Part shown: one piece after another, positions 8,085 through 20,000 of the stretch
Layout: each line of letters opens with the position of its first letter
Numbering within the stretch: position 1 is the stretch's first letter
Assembly (NCBI RefSeq): GCF_000003605.2
Contig: NW_003126899.1
Location: 85,649-106,594 of the forward strand
From: Saccoglossus kowalevskii
Lineage: Eukaryota > Hemichordata > Enteropneusta > Harrimaniidae
Reading direction: 5' to 3'
Length of the DNA: 20,946 nt
Program-made: the position numbers and the translations under genes
The notes under the pieces: generated by a model
What the model was told of the DNA's origin: nothing
The model's database searches: none
The model's input: only the letters and a program-made list of their open reading frames with translations

Positions 8085-11000
8085 CTGTAAAAGTTCATAG
8101 AAATTCTATTTGAAACTCACAAGCTCCAACTATTGAATACTTGAGTCAAATTCATTTCTCTGTTTGTATATTACAAACTAATAGACCCGTTTTTTTTTTT
8201 TTTTACTGTGAGATCCCTGGTATTGAACATAAAAATAGGACATAGAAAGGTCATAGCGTTGTAGTAGCCAACAAACACACTAGTTGCATGATGATTATCC
8301 AAAAGCACCTATATGTATGTACCGAATTAGTGGTTGGTTGGTACATTGGTGGAAAAGCTAAAAATTAACTAATGCAACCAAAATTAATCATGTGCATTAA
8401 AATCTAAAATTGGCTAATTAATATGCAAATTTTCATGAATTCTATCAATCTGCAAAAATCATTAATAAGTAGTGAAACTTTCACTGGAATCCTAAAGGCA
8501 CATAATCACACTAAACTTCACAGAATTTTCCTTGCAGTGAAAAAGTCAACAGTATACAGTGCACCCATGTTTCCAACTGTAGTGTATATTATACCTACCA
8601 TTTGGACATGTAATGTTAGCACCATCTATGATTGCTTGTGCTAATGCATGATCTCCATTTTCTAATGCTTGAGCCGCTGCTTTCAGAGCATCCCATATCT
8701 CTTTCCTTCCTTCAAATGCTGGAGCAGTATCCCAGAATTCATCTCGTTTGCTTCGCAACTGTCCAACTGTTAATGGAACATCGCTTTTCCACTTTGGTTT
8801 TTCTTGTTTTAGAGGTTGATTACGACCAAGTGGCACTGGAAAATATGGTTAAGATTCAAAGTAAGTACACATAACAAGGTGTACTATATAAAGACTTTCC
8901 TAGCTGTAAAGAAAAGTACCGATGTGTGTGAGTGTAAATGTACTATGTGCTGAAAGCAACATAAAAACATACATGTATTAAAAACTTTTAAATTATGTTT
9001 TTTGTTGGTTGCAATTAGTCCCACATGTCATATGCTCAGACTGCATATGTCTTGTTGATTGATTTTAATCCAAGCGATTGAATTTACAATGCAAATGGAG
9101 TGTAACTTAACATTTAGCTTGTTCTATGTTGGTTTAAATAAGTTGAGATTATATTTATGCCATGCAAAGGTTACACCCAACTACAATGTACACTCCATTT
9201 CCATACTAGTACTCTGCAAGACATTGAATACTTAATACTACTATTCTATTCTGATATTTGTTTGTGAGAGTAGAAACCTCACACTTTAATTTTGTCACAG
9301 AAACCATACTCCTTTATTCCTCAGTATTTCTGGAAATGAACCCTAATTTTGGAGCCAACAGACACTCACAAAATTTGGCTTAAATTTGAAGGAAAGTGCA
9401 GACTATGAACAGAACTATTTTGTGAATTTGTGATGAAGAGAGGGAACTGGTGGTGAAAATTTTAAGGGTAATACAATGTGCAAACCTGACCTACCAACCA
9501 AAGATCTTTAAGTTGCAAACTTAGAGAGCTTATCAGTTACTGCTTTCTACTGCAGGTGTACAAATTATAAATGTGTTCACATCTGTTTCCCTTTACATAG
9601 AACTACCATCCACCAGGGTAAGAGAAAAACACAAACATGTGCAAATACTGTACAGCAAAAAAAAGTTTAAATGCACTTTGAATTTGAAAAGAACATATCA
9701 GACATAATGACATGAACACAAAACATGCCATATAAGCCATTCGCAATATTTTAAGTTAATGTTTTCACTTTCCAATTACTTCAAACTATAATTCGCAGGC
9801 AGATCAGGTTATCATGTAAACCTGTAATACCTCACACTGTGTACACTGGTGCAAGCATAACCCTCTGTACATGTAAGCACTCCAATTTCTCAGCTTGGTC
9901 TTCACAAAGCGGTATATAAACATACTTGGGAAGACTCTTGATACGTGTATCATATACTACATGTATATTCATGACCACTTATTCACACTGCTCAGTAAAC
10001 TGATATGGTAGAGTGGTACTTGTGACTGTATTTTTCTCTATAACAAGCATTTAAAATGCGCAGTCCCTGATTGATATTATCAGTAGTTCAGAACAAGTCA
10101 CAGGTAGATACATGTTCACCAATGGATCGATGCATCATCTGTGTGCCAACATTGAACAGATTCAGTCAGAGCAACCAGCATGAATACCATAAAAAAAACA
10201 AAATGGCCACCAGTCGCCCATTTTTGTTCAAATTTCACAAAAAAATATATAAGAAAATGTGATTTCATTGTGGTCTATGGAAATTGCTAAAATGGCATTT
10301 TATGAATATTACTAAATTTACAGTTTTTCTCAAATTGACAGTAAACCACAAATTCACATAGAATACTTTATTTTAGCTGGAATAAATTTTCGCTGAAACG
10401 ACTTTTCAGGTGTTTTGTATGGAAATTATTTTCACTGATTTTTGACGAGTTGAATGTAAAATATAGAAAAAAAAGGTATATTCACTGGATTTTATTTTCA
10501 CTGAATCATTCCTTCAGCGAAAATAGCGAAAATTAATTCCAAGCAAAAATAAAGTATTTCACAGTACTGTTGACTAATACTAAAACAAATAGTTGTAGAC
10601 AGATTTCAACATAAAATATTGCTACTGTTAAACTCAACAACAAATCATTCTACTTTTAAAGAAAGAAAGAGGAGTCTGTGAGTGGAGGAAATATCTGTGA
10701 TGCTTTTTCATACATGTACTAAAACCTGTAGATTAATGTAACAAAGCAGTATAAATCAAATTATACCCATCTTAGCACTGTACCCTGGGTAAGATTCATT
10801 ATAGTTGAATAAGGTTACAATAGCATGAGGGGACATAAAATGTTTTACCATAAATCACAAATGTACAAATGTATATGGTTAGAATTGTTTAGAATATTTT
10901 GAAGTAACAACATTTTGCACAAAATCATGAAATTAATAACACCATCACCAGCAGATTTATTATTTCGCAAAAATCCATGTCAATTTTTTGTTGGCAAAGA

Positions 11001-14000
11001 TTGACCGAAAAATTGTGGTCAATTTCATCATATATCATGCATGCACTTATGTAAATAATGAGGTGGGTCTTTTGTTAAAAATACATGTCAGTCATATTTT
11101 AATGATCAACTGTACAATATATGCTATTTTTTGAGCATGTGCTTCAATTAGAAATACTCTTCTAATATTACTTTTTTAAAGGTCAATTTCTGCTTGTACA
11201 TGTACAACAGTTTTCTCATGTTGTTGGCAGAGAACGACTGATTCAGTTACTCTTTGACCTAAAACGAGCTGGCAAGCCAACCATGAGCCGTCGATTACAT
11301 GAAAAATGATAATGTGGCAACTTTGTACATTTTTGTATTATTTTAAATTGTAGTAAGAAATAAAGGAGAAAATGACAAAAACACAATCCAAAAACCCTAG
11401 TGACGATGCACAAAAATTTGACATTTTTTTTAAAGAAACTAATGCAACTGAACGTCGTATATAATGTACAAGGTAAAACGTGTTGTCTACGTCAAGTGGA
11501 ATGTGACAAAAGTACTACAGTGCACAAAGTATAGGGATGTATAATCAGGTATTCTGTAAAGAAGCATATTAGTAGTACATGTACAATGTATATGCCTTTT
11601 GGGAAAAAAGTGGCAGATAAAAAAAAGATAATAAACTATATGAACAGGTTTTAAAACAGACAAAGATTATTAAAATGTCAAACTGAACAAGAATTAAGTT
11701 TTCAAATTTCCAGGTTTTTCATCACAAAAACTGCTTGGCTAATCAAATAATGTATTTGAAATTAATATCTAAATTGGAGAATGCCAGTTTCTCTCCCTTT
11801 ATAAATTGCCCTCCCCTCACTCCTACCCCTCCCCGCTGAATTCCATGACAAAAATAGGACAAAACATTTCAATTATATACAGCAGAACAATACCATATTC
11901 GTTTTATCAATAATGCCAGCACTTATGTAAATTACAGAAGTTTCTACATTCCAAATGAGTAAAAAACAAATGCACCTCTATTGGATAAAATACAGTTCTG
12001 CAACTGCTTTTTTTATTATTCATTTTTTAATTTATTTTATTCCGAGATCAGTATACGATATATATAGAGAGAGAGCCTAGAACCAAAACACACAATAAAA
12101 CAACGGTCATAAGTGAAACAGAATTCAATATTAAAAGACACAGAGTGTATAAATTGATTTTAGACAACAGGTTAACTTTATATTACTCTAGGGATATAAT
12201 TAAAATTCACATACTGTGAAATACTTTATTTTAGCTGGAATAAATTTTTGCTGAGAAGGCTATTTGGGTGTTTTGTATTGAAATTATTTTCACTGATTTT
12301 TGATGAGTTGAATGTAAAATACAGGAAAAAAGGTACATTTGCTGGTATTTATTTTACAGTAGTCATTACACAGTACATGTACAACTAAATTCAACAGATT
12401 AATTACTAGCACATTATCAGTAAATTTTTCAGGTAATACAGATACTGTACGAAACAAATCCATCAGCAACATAATTGTCTGTCTTTTTCACTCCCTAGGC
12501 ATGTCAACTCCAATGACACTGAACTTGAATGCTTCATTCATGGAGACAAGAAACTCACTCAAGCAAGATTATGATATATCAGTACGAGATTTTCAGTCGA
12601 TTTCGAGTCACTCTATGACAGCCATGTTCACAGGAATCGTACAATAATTACATGAAACACTGAAATACTCACATATCAGTGAGATAGGGACCCAAATACT
12701 TATCACTGTTAATTTTAATTAAAAACGATTTTAAAAATAACAAGCATTGATAATGTATTAGCTGTAGTCGATGTAAATGTTCAGTACAAGTGACATGTAG
12801 AAATGAAAGATCAATGTTTTTTTTAACACTAACACAGATTATAGATTGTGTTACTGTCAGTATAGTACCTACGTGGAAACTTTGAACTGAATTGGACTAT
12901 ATCTTACAGAGGAAATAGCATGAAAGAAAAACGCAGTCAGTCGTGTATTGTTATTCAGGTATCTGAAAAAAAAATTTGGCTTGCACTGTAACCTAATATG
13001 TAAGGTCATCATACAAAGTTTGATTGAAAGTTCCTATTCAATTTTGAACTGAATCATGCCATATCGCCTTGTTCAGCTCCAAGAAACAGTTCCGGACATG
13101 TTACAGAATGTGATTTTACGTTTTTTTTTGACAAAATGGTCACCATTTCGACAAATTTTATCAAATCACTAGACAAAACATGTTGTTGTGTTACCTTGCA
13201 GTATACTACCTATGTACAAACTTTCAAGTGAATCAGGCCATATCTTTCAGAGGAATCGGCACAAAAAAATGAAAAAAAAAAATGGCTGGACCGAATCTCA
13301 AAAAAAAAAGTGACGTGCACCTATAACCTAATACATGTATGCATGATCACCATACAAAGTTTGTTTGAGAAACTCCGAGAAACAGTTTCGGACACGTTTA
13401 AATATCAGAATTTAGCAAATTTGAGGGACAAAATGGCTGCCAGTTAGCCATATTTAATCGAAACATAACGAAAATTGGCGTGCATATGTAGGTCATCATT
13501 CGTCTGAACGGGGACTAAAAATAACTTAATAGTAAGTCTTTGATGATGACTAAAACAAGTTATAGGTACTTTATTACTAGGTATACAGGGCAGTTGCATG
13601 TATTGATGCTCTCGCCAATTAACAGGAGATTATCTCTTGTTGGTGTCACCCGTTGACCATCTCACTTCTGTGATATTCTATCATGACTGGACCTACAATC
13701 TTTGGAAACAGCAAAAATGTCCGCTCGGGAAGACCAGTAAGAAAGCAGCAACAAATCTGTGCCCATCCATGCTGACAGATGACACTTATTTTCAAGATCA
13801 TTAGTTCATCTACTTCTGACTTCTGAGATGCCATCATTTGAATAGAATGTAATTTGAAGAAGGTGATAGATGGCATGGTCAGGGCAATGTCAGGGCCCAG
13901 TCCTATCTCAGCTGAACTCTAAATTTATTGAACCAAAGTTAACTATTTTTTGGGCTCGGATAAAATGATGTCACATAAACAAGACATATTTTGTTAATTA

Positions 14001-17000
14001 TAAATTTCACAATTATAATTATTACAGTACAATGTAATGCTGATTTACCAGAGAGATTTTTGTCTGTTTTATACAACTGAATTATTTATTTTATATTTTT
14101 TTTCAAAAATGTTGATTGAGTAATGTAGCCAAATAAAAATTAACACGGAAATTATAGAAAAATGCATACAAATAAAAAAAACACTTCATATTTCAGAATT
14201 GCATGGAGCTGAATACAAGTGGATCAATTACATTCTTGTTGCAAATTTGGTAATTTTTAAAAATATTTTTGACAATCAGTACAAAATGTTTTGCCACAGA
14301 AAATATATTTCATATTAGAATGTCATGTTTTCTATATTAAACTGAAAAATAAACGGCAAGTTAATGTGCTATCTCTGTACCAACCATCTACAAACACAAG
14401 CACCTGCCGCTCCTCTAACAAAGACAACAAAATTATGTAAAGAACTAGTGGCTAGTGGTCAGATATTTTTTGTTGGGGTTTAATAATTTGTGACTAATCT
14501 AACTAAATTTCACAAAAGCCATGGTAGCCATGGTAACCAAGGCATATAGAAACCTCACAATAATTGTCATTGCTTCAAACTCACAACAATAGCTTCACAT
14601 GAAATTGAAGCGTTTCACAGTTGCTGTGTTTTTGACTAAATTTTTTAGCGTGCAAGGAAAAATTAAATGAGACATGGCACTACAACATTCTGTAAAATAA
14701 GGTGACCCACAGATGACCTCTAAACAGGTCACTACAACACCTGTCACAGGTGGGCAAGAAAATAATCTGTTGATCTATTAAGGGAGTTGCATGCTTAGTG
14801 TAAATAATCAATTAATTCTAGTTTGTTGAATCATGACGTGCATTGCTTGTATTTCTAGTGTTACAGAATGTGCTATAACGAGGATATTAAAACTAAATGG
14901 ATAATTAGTTTGGTGGCTTACAACATTGAGAAATTAGAAAAAAAAATTATGCATATTTTCTAATATGCACAGATGTGTATTAAAAATGTATAGTGTTTAT
15001 GATATATGATATATGTAAGCAAAATGTTATTTAGGCCAAACGAGTGGTTCTTGAAAAGTTATAATAGCTATGTGTACAAGACAGGCATCAGTTTTATCAA
15101 GATTGACCTACAGATGTCATAATTACATGCAAGTCAAAGTACTTTTTGTCTGCCATCTAATCCCTATACATAGCTGATTATTGCACTTTCTATTTCAATA
15201 ATTTGCAATCTAGCTTGGTGAGAAAAGTGATTATGGGTAATCATTAAACAATAGATAAAGCACATTTAAAAGGGTTTGTTCAATATAATTAATTTGGTGT
15301 GCCTGAAAAAGTCAACATATTATTCATTTTTATCGGAGGTATGAAAGTGAGATACAGATTTAAACAGTAGAGAAATGTCAAAATTCCTTTTTTTTTTATC
15401 ACGCGTGATGTCATGACATTTTTTTTAACCAAAATGGCCTGCAGTTGGCCATTTTGAATGCATTTGAAACCAAAGAAAACTTAGAAAGAACTCCCGTGTT
15501 CTGAAAGTATTGGAGACACATTGAAATTAATTCAAAATTTAAGATTTGCTTTTCAAATGAGAAGCTTAGCAACTAATATGTGTCTTCTATTTGAGATGCA
15601 CAACTTGGAAACAATGTGATTCACACTATCAAAATTTATAATACATGTACATATAAAAAATACATTTGAATTTTCATCCATGGTATTAGTCTAATTCCAG
15701 AGCACCTCTGTGATAAATTCAATTTAAATCTGATTTTTTTAGATATTAGAAAAGGGCTAATAATAGATAATCAATATGCATGTTTATCAACATTTAACTA
15801 ATCATGTCTGTGGGTTATCGCAATGAACCAAATGAATTATTATACAAATTAAGCAATTATTATGCATAGATTTAGGTTAGCATATTGTTTCAGTGCGCCA
15901 AAAAATTATGAAGTATTATGCAAATTAGGTAATTAAAATGCACTGATGTTAACCCAAAACTAATCAGGTCTGTGCATTGCCCTAGAACATCTATGTACCA
16001 AGATTCATTGAAATAGGATAATTAGTACTTACGATATCAGTGTAAAAGCCATAAATTAACTAATTATGTAAATTATTGATTATTATGCACACATTATTAC
16101 TCAAAATTATTCAGGTCTCTGAATTGTTCTAGAGCATCTATCTATGAGTTGATTAATTATGCAAATTAAGTAATTATAAATATTTTAGTCTGTGCATTGT
16201 CATATGTATCTATTTAAGTTTTATTCAAATGTGCTGATTAGTACCTGAGATATCAGTTGAAAAGATGAAAAATAGACTAATCATTATGCAAATTAGGTAA
16301 TTAATATGCATGGATTATCTAATCCATGCATAATCAAATCTAATCAAATCTGCGCATTGACCTTGAACATCTGTGCACCAAGTTTCATCAAAAACATTTG
16401 TATGGTTCTTGAGGTATTGGTGGAACAGTCGGACACACACACACATACATACAGACACACTAACTGCAAAGACTCCCATTGTGTGCTTCGCACACGGGAG
16501 TCAAAATCCCAGTCTTGTTATTCTTTACATGGTATCAGTAGCACAGCAGAACCTAATGTGCGAGTATCAATTTTCCAGATGAGCTTCCATTGGGAAGGCA
16601 ATTCCCCTAGTTTATTGATGGCCTAGTGTGTATGCTACTTGTTAAAGACCCCATAAACTATTTGAACTCTGAGTAGAACTAATTGTTGCTACACACTTTG
16701 TTTCAGTCAACAAGTTACAGGTGTCTAATTCATACCAGTCATATCATGTTTGGGCCCTAGTAGACAGTGGCATCCCTTAGAAATAGTTGTTTTGATATGC
16801 TCCTAAAATTGTGACCATCCTTCTGAGAGTGACAGATATTGAGATGGATGGTGGCACATTCCATTCTGAGCTGATAGGTTGTTTACATGTATGACAACAG
16901 CGACTGAAATAAAGAAATCGAGCAATTGTCACTAGCTCATAAATTCAGTATTAAAGGGCGATGGTCGTTGCACTGCACATGTGCAACATTTGTGTTGATA

Positions 17001-20000
17001 AACATTAATTTTCCCACAATCCAATGCGCTCTTCTAATGGAAATCACAAATGCGAATTTTGACCTGGGCATGACTTGCACTAATTACCGCCGATGACTCC
17101 TTTGATACCTTTCATTCACCTAAAAAATATCTAATTAAAGCTTGGTACTCGTTGATCTGCACAACAGTCAAAGCCACCATCTTTGTTTATATGAGACCCA
17201 TACTGTACATCTCGCACATGAGTGGCATGACGACTACCGCCTTTAAGCCTGTCAAGTGTTTAATCCATGACCAATTGTTACCATGTAAAGCAGCACTATC
17301 TCAGAGCATGCTTGAACTGAAATTGCTAGTGTTTAGCCTTTTAACCACCACTTTCCTCTTTTCATTACAAATTCACAAAATAGTCTAGACTTTCCTTCAG
17401 TAGATCGGGACAAAATTAGTTCCAAAATTAGGGTTCATTTTCAGAATCATTGAAGAACATTTGGGCAAGAATGTCTGGTGGTGAAAAGGTTCCATTTTAT
17501 AGCGGAAACCATAGTTGAACTCACTGACTGTATCATTACAGTATCTTTTGAATCTTGTGGTGTAACTTTATTTGATGCAAAGAGAATCAATCCCTTATAT
17601 CCATTTATTACCAGAGTGTACTGTCTTGTAGTATTTTATCTACCGCATAGTTAGTGTTATTCATTAAAACGTTTTGATACATGAATTGAATAATTTGTGT
17701 CTTCAGTATATTTTATCCGATAGGAAGTTACCTCTCCTCTGTCGTAATTGGGTCCTCCCATCACCCTCATGTAGTGTACAATTAAGTCTTTATCATACAC
17801 GTAAGCGGAGCTAGACCTACATGTAGGTAATTTGGGAGGCAATGGTTTTGATACATCACTCAGCTACAAGTGATTTCCAACAAAATCCAAGATCCGCTCT
17901 CCAGTTCCCTAAAGAAGTTTGGGGTACTGTCTAAATATCCAGTACCACACGTAATATTACTGGGTTGTTGTGGAACATACACACCTCTGGTATTTTGTTA
18001 AGAGTTATGTATTCATTACAATCTGCACTCCAACTTTGTGGTTTTAAACTAATTTTCAAGTTGCAGCATTGTAACACAAAGCGCAGATATTAATAGGATT
18101 TTAACAGTATTGAAACATGCAATATACACATTTAAAAAAAACTCTGAGCAAATATGAATAAAGCCACTGTGGGTCATAGGTCAATATTCTGATTACTACC
18201 CAGCTGTTGGTATGGCTTCAATAATACTTCATTCAAGATTAATTACAATCTGATATTTTAAGTAATGCTGCTAAAACTACCTTGAGTCAGGCCGTGAGTC
18301 TCACTCTTAATGAATGTTTACTTTGCAATCAGAGAGCAGATAAACCTGGCATATAAGTAAGCTATACCATACCACAGTATTTTAAGGTCTATGGCTATAC
18401 ACAAATTTAACACATAACACAATAAGTAAATAACCAAGGTTTGTCTATGGTCAAAATAAATTATAATATACCCAAGTTTTCACTTGAGTACATGGTTTCA
18501 TTCAGTTTCACGGTGGTTCTGACAAGTTTTAATACTTATTGTATAATACTTTATTTCAGATGGAATTCATTTTCGCTGAAATATCTATTTGGGTGTTTCG
18601 TATGGCGCTAATTTTCCTTGATGTTTGATATTTGATAAAGACAACACTAATTGAACATTTCATGTACACACATGTTTTTTTTTATAGTACGTTTTTTATA
18701 TTGGACAACATCACAGCGTTCATGTCCGCATGGATTCAACTCATTGCAGTGAGTTAGCTTTATCAAAGGGCCAAGAAGTATGTAAAGTTGTGACTTCATA
18801 CCGCCGTCAACACCTTGAGTCATGCTGTCATCACCATTTGTATCTTTAACAGTCAATCAAATACATGATGAGACAAAACATTAGTTATTCTACTTCAAAA
18901 CTGCCGGCAAAGCACAATAGAATTTTTGGGAGCCATCCAACTACCTTGACTTAGCCGAAACCACGACTTACTGAGGCACGACTTAGAAAGGGGTTACTGT
19001 ATTTGATTTGTGATTGAATATGGACATAAATTCAATGGAATTCAAGGAAACCTGCATAGACTTGTGATTGATGGGTGTTATCAAAAGAGATTTTTTATGT
19101 AGCGCATGGGACTTGTGGTAAATGTTTCATGAATTTCCATAAAAAAAAAATGAACATGCTTATATGGAACAGAGTGTGTAAAATTATAAAATAAATACAG
19201 AAAGTGTTTGGACTATTTTATCACTTTCACAGATTTATGTAGTAGTTTTATGTTTCAATGTTTCAACTATTTTTTGATGAGGTGGTCATTAACCTTTAAA
19301 AGGTTCTGTGAGACATCATGTGACATAACACAATGTTATGTTTGACAGGCATTGTCACTGGTTTCAATTAATATTGCTTTTAAGTTGTCCAATTTACCGG
19401 TATACATGTATTTGAAAATCTTTTTTGGCCTTTTGAAAAATATGTAACTTTTAATAAATGTAGGCACTATAAAATCAAAAATGCGAAACACAGTAAAAGG
19501 TGAATAAACTCATTATGAAAATATAAGTGGCAGGTGAAAACATTGAGCTCAACTTTAATCCCATTTTCGAGGCTTGCTCTCATAAATGTAAAATTCATTC
19601 GTTTATGTTCGGAAGTTTTAAAATTACAAATGCCCTGAATGACAAAAAGTCTTGTCAATAAATCAGTCAAAGAAAATGCCAGTCTTTATATACCATGAAG
19701 CAATAAAAAAGAACAAAATGAAGGGTTATGTGAGCCTATGTTAGACAAGGGTGTATTATTGAATGGTTTGACGTCTGAAGTTGATCAATAGATTTAACAC
19801 GGCAAGTGCATTAATGTTGGCAATATTCAGAATTATAGTAGTTGTAGAGAGATCAAACATGCATCATCACGGATCAGTGAGTGTTTCTTCATCACAATGA
19901 TCTTTCGATTGCACCGAGACTTCGGTCTAGTTCCTCTTTTTTGAAGAAAATATACCGCAGACTCAAACATGAATTATATGCGAATGTGTATCGGGCACAG

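Noticed and set aside
8599-8836. UBTD exon 2 read as a separate short protein starting at GTG 8836-8834
   Set aside because: The acceptor AG, the matching phase with exon 1 and the family alignment show it is an internal exon.
7862-8874. Plus-strand open frames over UBTD exons 2 and 3
   Set aside because: Antisense to clearly conserved coding exons.
13646-13876. Minus-strand open frame of 76 codons in a slightly G+C-richer patch of intron 1
   Set aside because: Sequence resembles no protein family I know; no splice or conservation support. A degraded repeat is likelier.
15836-16311. CRISPR-like array of repeats and spacers
   Set aside because: Units are degenerate with irregular spacing in an animal intron, and no cas gene is present.
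16471-16502. Hairpin looking like a bacterial intrinsic terminator
   Set aside because: The genome is eukaryotic, no T tract follows, and it sits at the end of a repeat.
16306-16626. Plus-strand open frames around 16.3-16.6 kb
   Set aside because: They run through the repeat tail, microsatellite and hairpin, so they are chance frames in a repeat.
17152-17388. Plus-strand open frame of 78 codons
   Set aside because: It overlaps the start of a family B repeat and shows no domain.
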